A stretch of 64,000 bases of DNA from Cellulosimicrobium cellulans. GTDB taxonomy: Bacteria > Actinomycetota > Actinomycetes > Actinomycetales > Cellulomonadaceae. The translations under genes and the position numbers were made by a program. Location of the stretch: the NCBI RefSeq assembly GCF_016921195.1, contig NZ_JAFGYF010000011.1, forward strand, positions 55,067 to 119,066, in the 5' to 3' direction. A model generated the notes under the pieces. The model made no database searches. It was not told the origin of the DNA and was given only the letters and a program-made list of their open reading frames with translations. Of the stretch, positions 38,241 through 46,125 are shown piece after piece (positions within the stretch are counted from its first letter, which is position 1; every line of letters starts with the position of its first letter).

Positions 38241-38457
38241 GGCAATCCTTCCGGTGGTGGTACCACCGGCGTCCGTCCCGGAACGAGAAAGAGCCCCGCG
38301 CAGGCGCGGGGCTCGCAGTCGCACGCACGGCGGGGCCGGGCGGACGTCGTCGATTCGCTACCTGCGCTGGCCTCCACCTCGTGGGTGGGACTTCGGTCCG
38401 TCACGTCCTGCAGACGGAGTCTGCGGGCAGGGTCGAACGACCGGCGGTCTTGGGTAC
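38241..38457 (-). promoter_or_regulatory. rplJ leader with attenuator-like hairpin
   Basis: The leader between the predicted start site and rplJ is about 217 nt. It contains a perfect 10-bp hairpin (38291-38314, GAGCCCCGCG-CCTG-CGCGGGGCTC on the RNA strand), followed directly by TTTCTC, like an intrinsic terminator. A second stem (CCGGTGG/CCACCGG, 38251-38269) precedes the ribosome binding site. L10 leaders bind the L10-L12 complex in many bacteria, so this is likely autoregulated. Confidence 0.6.
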
Positions 38458-38463
38458 ACGCCC

Positions 38464-38492
38464 ATCGTACGGGACGACGGCGGGTGCTCCAA
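38464..38492 (-). promoter_or_regulatory. rplJL promoter
   Basis: TTGGAG (38487-38492), a 17-bp spacer and TACGAT (38464-38469) on the minus strand. It lies in the 292-nt gap between the CHAT gene and rplJ, so rplJL is independent of rplKA in this genome. Confidence 0.65.
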
Positions 38493-38532
38493 ACCGCGGT
38501 CGCTCACCGGGGTGCCTCCGCTCCCCACCGCG

Positions 38533-41148
38533 TCAGAGCACCAGCGGGCCGAAGCACACGAGCGGGACGGGCTCGGGCTCGTCGGCGACCGCGCGGGCGA
38601 GCGCCGTCCCCGGCATGGCGCCGTCGCGCAGCTCGGCGTGGAGCGACGGCATGACGCGCGCGGCGACGTCGTCGCGCAGCGGGGCGACGCTCGCGATCAC
38701 CGCACGCGCGCCCAGGCGCAGCAGCACGCTCGTCAGGCCGAGGGACTCGCCGCCGATCCGCGGCGTCGAGAGCCCGACCTCGCATGCCGACAGGACCACG
38801 ACCACCCCGTGCAGGTCGATGCCGTCGAGCTCGTGCGCGAACATCGGTCCATCGGCCAGGCGCAGCGAGGAGAAGAGCGGGTTGTCGGTCTCGTGCGTCC
38901 CGTGCGCGGCGAGGTGGACGACCCCCGCGGTCCGGAGACCCGCGACCACCGCCTCGCACGTGGCGTCCTCGCCTGCGAGGGCCTCGGAGCCCTCCCAGAC
39001 CGACGCGACGAGCTTGGCCTCCGCGCCCGAGAACCGCAGCCCGGGGCCGGCGACGACGAGCGCCTCGTCCGCACGCCGCGTCGGCTCCCCGACCCGCAGG
39101 TCTACCCACGAGTTCGCCCACGTCCTCCGGCCTCGCCGCGAGGGCAACGAGGCCCACGGGAGCGCGAGCAGCAGGTCGCGCGCGGCGAGGTGCAGGTCGC
39201 CGTCGACCTCCAGGGGAACGACGAGGGCGTCGTCGAGCGCGGTCAGGGCGCGCGTGAGCGACCCGACGGCCGCCTCCCGCATCGGGACGGGGATGAGCAC
39301 GTTCGAGAGCACCGCGAAGTCGGCCCGGGCGCGGCGCACCTGCTCCGCGACCGTCGCGCGCGGGGCGAGCCGCACGAGCCGCGACCCTGCCGCGGACACG
39401 CGGACGGCCAGGACGTCGTCGCCCTCGATCACGAGGTCGGCGACGACGGCGTCGGAGCCCGCCCCGGCGAGGGCGGCCCGGAGCCGGCGCTCCGTCGCGG
39501 CGACCGGGGTCGCGGCCCCTCCCCCGTGCTGCCAGGCCCGGCGACGCGCGTCGTCCTGCAACCGGCGGGCCGCCCGCAGATGGTCCTGGCGACGGGCGAG
39601 GTGCGAGGGGTCCGACGGAGCGCCGAGCGCACGGGCGGCCTCGACCTCACGGCGCGCGGAGGCGAGGAGGTCCGCGAGGACCGGGTCCGACGGCGGTCGC
39701 ACGCGGCCCGTGCCCGCGAACGCCGCACGACCGCGCTCGACCGCGTCGAAGATGGTTCCCGGTCGCCGCGTCCGCAGCGCCGCCTCGACGTCGACGTTGC
39801 CGAGCCGGACCCCGTGCACCGCAGACGCCGTCACGGCATCGACGGAGCCGAGCCGCGCGCGGTGCTCGGCGAGGGCCGACTGGCCGCGACGCACCGCACG
39901 AACACCGCCGCGACGGTCCCCGGCGACGAACGCGAGCTGGGCGCGCACGGCCTCGTGCTGCAGCCGCACCGGGAGCGGAGCCCGGTCGAGACGCGCGGGG
40001 ACCCGCGTGAGGACCTCGTGCGCGGCACGCACGTCTCCCGCGGCCACGAGCCACTCGGCAGCGAGAAGCTGCGCCGGGATCGTCACGCCGAGGCCCGCGA
40101 CGCCGCCGAGCGCGTCGCCCTCGCTCGCGAGGGCGAGCGCCCAGGTCGCGTGCCGCCGTGCCGTCGCGGGCGTCACGCGCTCCGACCGGTGCTGCGTCAG
40201 CGCCGCCTGCAGCTCGGCGACGCGCGCGCGCAGCATCCACGGCGTGTTGCCGAGGCGCTCGAACCGTCGCGAGGCCGAGCGGGCGAGCCGGCGCGCATCA
40301 CCGTACCGCCGCAGGCCCAGGACGACCCGCGACCGCACCAGCTCGACCTCCGCGAGGTCGCGCAGCATGCGGTAGCGCGAGAGGTGCTCGCGCGCCTCGC
40401 GCAGCGCGTCGTCCGCCTCGGTGAGCAGCCCGGCGTCGAGCAGCACCTGCGCCCGGTCGATGAGCCCGACGGCGGCGTGCCGGTCCGGCGCCCGCTCCGC
40501 CGCCTCGTCCATGGTCCGCAAGGCCGTCGGGAGGTCACCCTGGAGGTACACGACCCAGCCGAGGTTGTGCGCCGCCATCGACGCGTACATGTCGTTCTCG
40601 ATCAGATGCGCGAGCTCGAGCGACGCGGCAAAGTCCTCGCCCGCCTCCGCCAGCCGCCCGAGGTCGGACCGCAGGCTTCCCCGGTTCATGTGCAGCACGG
40701 CGCGATCGCGCGACCACCCGGTCGGCACCCGCGCGAGCGCGGTGTCGAGGTCTCGGAGAGCGCCGCGCGCGTCGCCCGACCGCTGGCGCAGGAGGCCGCG
40801 CTGGCCCACGACGAGAGCAGCGAGCTCCGCGTCGGCCTCCGCCTCGGCCGCCCGCAGTTGGGACAGCGCACCCTCGACGTCCCCGTGGACCTCGAACCGA
40901 CACATCGCCAGGCCGATCCGAGCCCGGACGAGGAGGTGGCGACGCTGCGACGCACCCTCCTCCTCGTCCGGCGCGGTCGACGCACGCGCGGCGACGCACC
41001 AGTCGATCACCTCCTGGAAGCGTCGCAGCGCGTGCGCGTGTCGGCCACGGGCGTTGAGGCTGTGCCCGTCCGCGAGCACGACGGATGCCTCCGCCACGGT
41101 CGTGACCGCCACCCGCGTGCTCCCGTCCCCGGGGCGCGGCCGCATCAC
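38533..41148 (-). CDS. TPR-CHAT caspase-like protease
   Basis: This is an 871-residue soluble protein. Residues 1-560 are helical TPR-like repeats (for example LNARGRHAHALRRFQEVIDW, and AVLHMNRGSLRSDLGRLAEAG). The C-terminal 270 residues are a CHAT domain of the caspase-like clan. The catalytic pair is visible: His749 in VVHLAAHGTHETDNP and Cys789 in VVLSACEVGLSTPR, followed by GARAVIASV. CHAT proteases are known effectors or relays in bacterial conflict systems (for example Craspase/TPR-CHAT). Here it overlaps the upstream subtilisin gene by 4 nt (GTGA), so the two are probably made together. Its substrate is unknown; the protease partner or a cell-death target is inference. Confidence 0.85.
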   Translation of the reverse strand: MMRPRPGDGSTRVAVTTVAEASVVLADGHSLNARGRHAHALRRFQEVIDWCVAARASTAPDEEEGASQRRHLLVRARIGLAMCRFEVHGDVEGALSQLRAAEAEADAELAALVVGQRGLLRQRSGDARGALRDLDTALARVPTGWSRDRAVLHMNRGSLRSDLGRLAEAGEDFAASLELAHLIENDMYASMAAHNLGWVVYLQGDLPTALRTMDEAAERAPDRHAAVGLIDRAQVLLDAGLLTEADDALREAREHLSRYRMLRDLAEVELVRSRVVLGLRRYGDARRLARSASRRFERLGNTPWMLRARVAELQAALTQHRSERVTPATARRHATWALALASEGDALGGVAGLGVTIPAQLLAAEWLVAAGDVRAAHEVLTRVPARLDRAPLPVRLQHEAVRAQLAFVAGDRRGGVRAVRRGQSALAEHRARLGSVDAVTASAVHGVRLGNVDVEAALRTRRPGTIFDAVERGRAAFAGTGRVRPPSDPVLADLLASARREVEAARALGAPSDPSHLARRQDHLRAARRLQDDARRRAWQHGGGAATPVAATERRLRAALAGAGSDAVVADLVIEGDDVLAVRVSAAGSRLVRLAPRATVAEQVRRARADFAVLSNVLIPVPMREAAVGSLTRALTALDDALVVPLEVDGDLHLAARDLLLALPWASLPSRRGRRTWANSWVDLRVGEPTRRADEALVVAGPGLRFSGAEAKLVASVWEGSEALAGEDATCEAVVAGLRTAGVVHLAAHGTHETDNPLFSSLRLADGPMFAHELDGIDLHGVVVVLSACEVGLSTPRIGGESLGLTSVLLRLGARAVIASVAPLRDDVAARVMPSLHAELRDGAMPGTALARAVADEPEPVPLVCFGPLVL

Positions 41149-42977
41149 GTCGCGGGCGGCTCCGGCCTCTCGATCCCCGTCGCCGCGGTGACCGCGGCCC
41201 AGGCGGCGTCGACCCTGGCCGTCACCTGTGAGGCGAGCGTACCGTCACCGTCCGCGGCAGGGGCGGCGTCGAGGGCCGCGGCGAGCTCGGCCGCGAGTGC
41301 CGGTGCCGCGAACGACGTCCCGCTCCAGGTACCGAACCCGCCGGCGAAGCTCTCGGGGTCGATGGTCGCGCGCAGCCCACCGAACCGCGTGTCCGGCAGC
41401 TGCCTCGACGGGGTCGTCGGGCCGTTGAGCGTCACGGGGAACGTGCTCACGAGCGCGGCACCGTGACGGAGCGCGGTGACCCACGGGCCCTCGTTGCTGA
41501 ACAGCGCCGTGGACCCGTCCGGGTTCTTGGCGCCCACGGCGAGGAGCGGCGGGTAGTCGTGGGAAAGCTCCTCGTCCGCCACGGTCACCTCGTCGTCCCG
41601 GCGCGAGGCGTGCGGCGCGAACGCGGCCGGGTACATCGGCCGCGTCGAGCCGTCGTTGCCGGCGGCGACGGCGACGGCCACCCCGGAGCGCCGCAGCGCC
41701 CGCAGGACCGCACGCAGCGGACCGTCGTAGGCGACGTCCTCCGGCTCCTCGTGGTAGTAGCCCATCGAGAGGACCGCGACGTCCACGGGGAAGCAGCCGT
41801 CGACGCCTCGCAGCCCGCGCAGGTGGAACCGCAGGAGGCGGCGCAGCGACTGGAGCACGTCCCACTCCGGGACCGTGCCGGAGCCACCGAACACCCGGAT
41901 CGGCAGGATCTGGGCGTCCGGCACGACCTGGTGCACGATCCCGGCGATGAACGTCCCGTGGCCGGCGATGGGGTCGAGGGGTCCGGTCAGCGGGGCCGAC
42001 GACGCGCCACCCCACTCGGCGTCGTCCTCGCGCCGCGCCGCGATCGGGAACGTGCCGATCGGGCCGTCGTCCAGGGTCGCCGACCTCAGGACGACGCCGT
42101 TGCCGTCGCCGCGCGTCGGGTCCTCGGGGTCGTACTCCCCGAACCACGGGTGCGTACCCACGCCGGTGTCGAGCACGGCGACCACCGGGCGCCGACGTCC
42201 TTCGTGGTCGACCAGCGGGGACTCACCCGCCGGTCGCCGACGCGGCGGACCGCCGACGCGCTGCACGGGCGAACGGCCCCCGGTGCCGGCCTGCCCGTAC
42301 TCGGCCAGACCCCGGACCGGGAGCGGCGTCGTGTACGGCAACGGCGTGGTGTACGGCAACGGCGTGGTGTACGGCAGCGGTGCGGAGACCGGGAGCGGCG
42401 TCGTGTACGGCAACGGTGTCGTGTACGGCAGCGGCGTGGTGTACGGCGTCGCGGTCATCACGTGGTCCAGCGTGATCGACGGGCTGTCCCCGTCGTCGGG
42501 GTCGAGACGTCCGCCGAGCTGTTCGACGAGCTTCCAGGCGTCCGGTACCTCGTCCTGGTCGTCGGGGACGAGTCGCAGGGCGAACCCGTAGTCGTCGTCG
42601 TCGGCGTGCTCGGGGCCTTCTCCCTCCACCCCTCCGAGGCGCCGGGCGACGGACAGCGGAGCTCGGTCGCCACTGGTGTCGAGCGCGACCGACCATCCGA
42701 GCTCGTGCGCCGTCCGCTCGACCGCCAGGAGCGCGGACCTGTCGTCGGCCTCCGCGAACTCAACGAGCTCGTCGACGTCCGCCGTGCGGTCCAGGCGGTC
42801 GCGCAGCGCTCGCGGCGGAGGGCCCTGCACGATGAGGCGGTCCGCGACGTACCAGGTCGACTGCAACGGGGGGCGCCCGCGCCGCGGACGGGTCTCCACG
42901 GGGTCCAGCAGGCGCATCGCGCGCCCGGCGTACGTGGTGGCCCGCGGAACGGCGGGGGGTTCAGGGGTCTCGCTCAC
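41145..42977 (-). CDS. cytoplasmic S8 (subtilisin-like) serine protease with hexapeptide repeats
   Basis: This is a 610-residue protein with no signal peptide. Residues 1-175 form an uncharacterised N-terminal domain (STWYVADRLIVQGPPP...). Residues 176-220 carry PYTTPL hexapeptides. The S8 domain follows with the full triad: Asp270 in VVAVLDTGVG, His340 in GHGTFIAG and Ser555 in SGTSFAAPAL, plus the oxyanion Asn441 in AAGNDGS. The start is GTG after GAGGAGG. Subtilisins are usually secreted; lack of a leader and coupling to a CHAT gene suggest an intracellular regulatory role. The N-terminal domain could act as an inhibitory prodomain or sensor, with the repeats as a cleavable linker. Those roles are inference. 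Confidence 0.87.
   Translation of the reverse strand: MSETPEPPAVPRATTYAGRAMRLLDPVETRPRRGRPPLQSTWYVADRLIVQGPPPRALRDRLDRTADVDELVEFAEADDRSALLAVERTAHELGWSVALDTSGDRAPLSVARRLGGVEGEGPEHADDDDYGFALRLVPDDQDEVPDAWKLVEQLGGRLDPDDGDSPSITLDHVMTATPYTTPLPYTTPLPYTTPLPVSAPLPYTTPLPYTTPLPYTTPLPVRGLAEYGQAGTGGRSPVQRVGGPPRRRPAGESPLVDHEGRRRPVVAVLDTGVGTHPWFGEYDPEDPTRGDGNGVVLRSATLDDGPIGTFPIAARREDDAEWGGASSAPLTGPLDPIAGHGTFIAGIVHQVVPDAQILPIRVFGGSGTVPEWDVLQSLRRLLRFHLRGLRGVDGCFPVDVAVLSMGYYHEEPEDVAYDGPLRAVLRALRRSGVAVAVAAGNDGSTRPMYPAAFAPHASRRDDEVTVADEELSHDYPPLLAVGAKNPDGSTALFSNEGPWVTALRHGAALVSTFPVTLNGPTTPSRQLPDTRFGGLRATIDPESFAGGFGTWSGTSFAAPALAAELAAALDAAPAADGDGTLASQVTARVDAAWAAVTAATGIERPEPPAT
42318..42450. repeat. 18-bp tandem repeats encoding PYTTPL
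   Basis: Seven in-frame 18-bp units encode PYTTPL three times, the variant PVSAPL, then PYTTPL three times, so the array is symmetrical about its centre. Units differ mainly at third codon positions. The array joins the N-terminal domain to the protease domain of the S8 gene. Confidence 0.9.
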
Positions 42978-43080
42978 GTGCTCCTCCTCGAGGGATGACG
43001 TTCAGTCGGTGCCCGCGGGCGTCGTCGTCGACGGCAGCGGTTCGCGCACGGGTGCGCGGAAAGGGTGGGTCGGGACGCCG

Positions 43081-43114
43081 TCGTGCCGCGGGCGAGAGGT
43101 CGCCCGCGGCACGA
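43081..43114 (-). terminator. hairpin inside the sigma-protease cassette
   Basis: Perfect 15-nt arms TCGTGCCGCGGGCGA / TCGCCCGCGGCACGA with a GAGG loop (plus-strand reading) start 7 nt beyond the stop of the 165-aa gene. It should end or attenuate the sigma transcript before the S8 gene. The gap to the S8 start (42978-43080) could hold a second promoter, perhaps one read by the sigma factor, though I found no convincing box. Confidence 0.72.
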
Positions 43115-43120
43115 GGTCGG

Positions 43121-43618
43121 CTACAGCTCGACGACCGGGGTGCTCACGGCGCCGCCGGCACCGTCGGCGCGGCGCACGACGAGGCTCGCCGGGCCGCGGT
43201 CGACGGCGTCGAAGACGAAGCGGCCGTCGTCGTCGCTCGTCGTCTCGCTCACGGTGCCGGGGCGGTGCAGCTCGACGCGCAGCGCCGTGGCCGGGGCGGC
43301 CCAGCCGTCGATGCGGATGCGGCCGTCGTCGGTCGGCGACAGCGAGATCATGACCGTGACGGACTCGGACGTGAACGTGATGGTGCGCGCCTCGACGGGT
43401 GGCGCGTCGCCCCGCACGGACATCTCGGGGACCTGGACGTACTCCAGCTCCATGACCTCGGCCTCGAGGCCGGCGAGGGTGATCGCGAACAGGGACCGCT
43501 CCACGAGGCCGTCGGGCACGGGGTCGACCTCCTCGGCGATGCGCGCCAGCTCCGCAAGCAGCGCGAGGTCGACGGCGTCGAGCGGCTCGTCGGGGCTGTG
43601 CGTCGGCTCGGTGCTCAT
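43121..43618 (-). CDS. small protein with Ig-like C-terminal domain, sigma partner candidate
   Basis: This is a 165-residue soluble protein whose ATG overlaps the sigma stop (ATGA). Residues 1-50 are helical and acidic (LLAELARIAEEVDPVPDGLV, then ERSLFAITLAGLEAEVMEL). Residues 70-165 look like a carboxypeptidase-regulatory or Ig-like beta sandwich (GWAAPATALRVELHRP, TTSDDDGRFVFDAVDRGPAS). There is no transmembrane helix or zinc motif, so it is not a classical anti-sigma factor. Coupling to the sigma gene suggests it binds or senses for it; an alternative is that it is a substrate or adaptor of the S8/CHAT proteases. The function is unknown. Confidence 0.7.
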   Translation of the reverse strand: MSTEPTHSPDEPLDAVDLALLAELARIAEEVDPVPDGLVERSLFAITLAGLEAEVMELEYVQVPEMSVRGDAPPVEARTITFTSESVTVMISLSPTDDGRIRIDGWAAPATALRVELHRPGTVSETTSDDDGRFVFDAVDRGPASLVVRRADGAGGAVSTPVVEL

Positions 43619-44250
43619 GATGCTTCCCACGATTCCCCCTGGTCGTCGATGATGTCGCGCAGCTTGGCGAGGCAGCGGCCGCGCGTGGAGCCGATGCTCC
43701 CGACGGGCATGCCGATCGCGGCCGAGATGGCCTTGTAGTCGGGTCGGTCGGCGAGCGACACGAGTCGCAGGAGCCGCCGGCAGCGGTCCGGCAGCTGGTC
43801 CAGCGCGGCCCACAGCGTGCGGTCGCGCTCGTTGCGGAGCACCTCGACGTCCGGCGTCGGGTCGCCCGAGGGGAGCTCCGGCACGCCCTCGTCCGTGTCG
43901 TCGGGGAGCTCGGTGCGGCGCTTCGCCTCGTCGCGGTGCTTGCGCACCGCCTCCCACGCGGCGCGCTTGGCCGTGATGAGCAGCCACTTGAGGACGGCGT
44001 GCGGCTCCTTGATCGTCATCGCGTTGCGCACGAGGGCGACCCACACGGTCTGGACGATGTCGTCGGCCTGCTCGCGCTCGACGCCCTGGGCGCGGACCGT
44101 GTGCCAGAGCAGCGGCGTCGCCTCGCGGACGAACTCGCCGAGGGCGTGGGGGCGACCGTCGCGGTACTCGAGGAGCGCGAACGCGCCCCGGTCCCCCAGG
44201 CTCAGACCCGGTTCGTCGGTGTCGGCCACCTCGTCGGTCGTTCTCGTCAT
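43615..44250 (-). CDS. sigma-70 family (ECF-like) RNA polymerase sigma factor
   Basis: This is a protein of about 211 residues with sigma region 2 (EREQADDIVQTVWVALVRNA, HAVLKWLLITAKRAAWEAVR) and region 4 (LDQLPDRCRRLLRLVSLADR, AISAAIGMPVGSIGSTRGRC, a helix-turn-helix), and no region 1.1 or 3, hence ECF-like. I start at ATG (MTRTTDEVAD); an ATG 13 codons earlier (44289) is an alternative. A GTG/ATG further upstream is excluded because it lies in front of the promoter. It is the first gene of a minus-strand cassette with the Ig-like, S8 and CHAT genes, so it probably controls or is controlled by them. Confidence 0.82.
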   Translation of the reverse strand: MTRTTDEVADTDEPGLSLGDRGAFALLEYRDGRPHALGEFVREATPLLWHTVRAQGVEREQADDIVQTVWVALVRNAMTIKEPHAVLKWLLITAKRAAWEAVRKHRDEAKRRTELPDDTDEGVPELPSGDPTPDVEVLRNERDRTLWAALDQLPDRCRRLLRLVSLADRPDYKAISAAIGMPVGSIGSTRGRCLAKLRDIIDDQGESWEAS

Positions 44251-44315
44251 GGGGGGCACCGTCCTCGGCACGCTCGTCCGGTCAGGCATCGACGGGGGGT
44301 CCCCGGAAGCGCCTG

Positions 44316-44345
44316 ATTCTAGAGCCGGGCCGGTGGGGTCGACAA
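44316..44345 (-). promoter_or_regulatory. promoter of the sigma-protease cassette
   Basis: TTGTCG (44340-44345), an 18-bp spacer and TAGAAT (44316-44321) on the minus strand. It resembles the housekeeping sigma70 class rather than a GGAAC/CGTC ECF promoter, so the cassette may be made constitutively and controlled after translation. The start site is near 44309. Confidence 0.62.
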
Positions 44346-44702
44346 CCATCGTCACTGGTCACGCCCCTCGCGGCTCGTGCGGCTGCGTCCCATCTCGCTC
44401 CTTCGACACGCGGGCGGGAGCGTCGGGCCGACGCTCCTCCACCGGGACAGGAGGGACAGGTCCTCCGCCTGATACATCCGTCGCGCACCGATCCCGGCGA
44501 CGTGTCCTCCGGCCTCAGGATCGCCCGTGCGGGGATCATCGTCTAGGGGTTCTCCCGTACGCGGGCCTGCTGAACTGCCGGGGAATCCCTCATGCCACGG
44601 CGCGGCGCGGGCTCCTAGCGTCGTGACGACCCCTGCACCCACCGCGGGTGCGGACCGGCGGGCCGCGACGTCGCGCCCCGCCCGAGCACGAGGAGCACTT
44701 CC
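44346..44702. other. gap between the sigma gene and the chitinase
   Basis: No credible gene lies in these 357 bases. There is a 9-bp inverted repeat with a 3-nt loop (GGAGCGTCG/CGACGCTCC, 44417-44437). The chitinase promoter must be here, but I could not place it, and no clear DasR-type (TGGTCTAGACCA-like) site is present. Confidence 0.4.
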
Positions 44703-46025
44703 GTGAGAACAGTCCTCTCCGGCCGCACGCGCGGCCGCACCGGGCGCGCGCTGCGCGCCCTCGCCACCGTCGTCGCCGCCGCGACCGTCGCCGCGGGCGG
44801 CGCCCTGGCCGCGGCTCCCGCGACGGCCGCCCCGGCTCCGGCCGTGGCAGCGCCCGCCGCGGCAGCGCCGGGCAGCACGCAGTGGCTCACCGGCTACTGG
44901 CACAACTTCGACAACGGCTCCGTGACCATGCGCCTGTCGGAGATCCCGCAGGCGTACAACCTCGTGGCGATCGCCTTCGCCGACAACCTCGCCGGCACGC
45001 CCGGTGGCATCACGTTCAACCTCGCCAGCGCCGAGCTCGGCGGCTACACGGAGGCGCAGTTCAAGGCCGACGTCGCGACGATCCGCTCGCAGGGTCGCAA
45101 GGTCGTGCTCTCGGTCGGCGGCGAGAAGGGCAACGTCATCGTCTCCAACGCGACGGAGGCCAAGAACTTCGCCGACACCGCGTACGGCCTCATGCAGGAG
45201 TACGGCTTCGACGGCGTCGACATCGACCTCGAGCACGGCATCAACGCGACCTACATGACGAGTGCGCTGCGCCAGCTCTCCGCGAAGGCCGGTCCGAGCC
45301 TCATCCTCACGATGGCGCCGCAGACCATCGACTACCAGGCGACGAGCATGGGGTACTACCAGCTCACCCTGGCGATCAAGGACATCCTCACGATCGTCAA
45401 CACCCAGTACTACAACTCGGGCTCGATGATGGGCTGCAACCAGCAGGTCTACTCGCAGGGCACCGTCGACTTCCTCACCGCGCTCACCTGCATCCAGCTC
45501 GAGATGGGGCTGCGCCCCGACCAGGTCGGCATCGGCGTGCCGGCGGTCCAGAAGGCCGCGGGCGGTGGCTACCAGCCGCTCGCCAACGTCGTGAAGGCCG
45601 TCGACTGCCTCGAGGTCGGCACCGGGTGCGGCGCGTTCAAGCCCGCGACGCCGTACGGCAAGATCGGCGGCGTCATGACCTGGTCGATCAACTGGGACAA
45701 GACGAACAACTACCAGGTCGCCTCCGTCATCGGCTCGCGCCTCGCGAGCGGCCCGACCACGCCGACGGACCCCACCGACCCCACGGACCCGACGGACCCC
45801 ACCGACCCCACGGACCCGACGGACCCCACGGACCCGACCGACCCCACGGACCCGACCGACCCGGGCACGTGCACCGCACCGGCGTGGTCGGCGTCGGCCG
45901 TGTACACCGGTGGGAACCGCGTCTCCTTCCAGGGCCGCACGTACGAGGCCAAGTGGTGGACGACGAACGAGAAACCGACGCAGAGCGGGCAGTGGGGCGT
46001 CTGGAAGGACCTCGGCGCCTGCTGA
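44703..46025 (+). CDS. secreted GH18 chitinase with CBM5/12-type domain
   Basis: This is a 440-residue secreted enzyme. Residues 1-45 are an Arg-rich then Ala-rich signal peptide (cleavage probably near ATAAPAPA). Residues 58-345 are a glycoside hydrolase 18 domain: SxGG-like VVLSVGGEKG and the catalytic DGVDIDLE with Glu177 as acid/base, then TMAPQ and MTWSINWD. A linker of 11 TDP repeats follows. The C-terminal 50 residues are a chitin-binding CBM5/12-type domain (WSASAVYTGGNRVSFQGRTY, AKWW). It probably degrades chitin outside the cell. It starts GTG after GAGGAG, and converges on rplA with a strong terminator between. Confidence 0.95.
   Translation: MRTVLSGRTRGRTGRALRALATVVAAATVAAGGALAAAPATAAPAPAVAAPAAAAPGSTQWLTGYWHNFDNGSVTMRLSEIPQAYNLVAIAFADNLAGTPGGITFNLASAELGGYTEAQFKADVATIRSQGRKVVLSVGGEKGNVIVSNATEAKNFADTAYGLMQEYGFDGVDIDLEHGINATYMTSALRQLSAKAGPSLILTMAPQTIDYQATSMGYYQLTLAIKDILTIVNTQYYNSGSMMGCNQQVYSQGTVDFLTALTCIQLEMGLRPDQVGIGVPAVQKAAGGGYQPLANVVKAVDCLEVGTGCGAFKPATPYGKIGGVMTWSINWDKTNNYQVASVIGSRLASGPTTPTDPTDPTDPTDPTDPTDPTDPTDPTDPTDPTDPGTCTAPAWSASAVYTGGNRVSFQGRTYEAKWWTTNEKPTQSGQWGVWKDLGAC
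45765..45863. repeat. 11 tandem TDP codon triplets in the chitinase linker
   Basis: These are 99 bp of in-frame 9-bp units (ACG/ACC GAC CCC/CCG) encoding the flexible linker between catalytic and binding domains. On the opposite strand they read as VGS repeats, which is a shadow. Confidence 0.92.
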
Positions 46026-46046
46026 CCCGACCGTCCCGCTGAGACG

Positions 46047-46085
46047 ACGACGGCGCGGCACCCTCGCAGGGTGCCGCGCCGTCGT
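46047..46085. terminator. bidirectional terminator between the chitinase and rplA
   Basis: Perfect 18-nt arms (ACGACGGCGCGGCACCCT and its complement) with a 3-nt loop lie between the two converging stop codons, 22 nt past the chitinase and 41 nt past rplA. Confidence 0.88.
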
Positions 46086-46125
46086 GCGTGGTACGGGTGG
46101 AGGACCACCCGCGGGAGGACTGCCG

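Noticed and set aside
42318..42450. Evenly spaced repeats that could suggest a CRISPR array
   Set aside because: Units are contiguous, 18 bp, in frame and coding, with no spacers and no cas genes nearby.
38533..44345. Craspase (type III-E CRISPR) or a gasdermin-CHAT system
   Set aside because: No Cas7-11/gRAMP gene, CRISPR array, gasdermin-like pore protein or NLR/STAND ATPase is found beside the CHAT gene.
44346..44702. A DasR (chitin-sensing) operator before the chitinase
   Set aside because: Fragments such as ACTGGTCACG occur, but no palindrome close to the known type is present.
45710..46108. A minus-strand frame reading VGSVGS repeats
   Set aside because: It is the complement of the TDP linker repeats of the chitinase, which has clear domains and a signal peptide.
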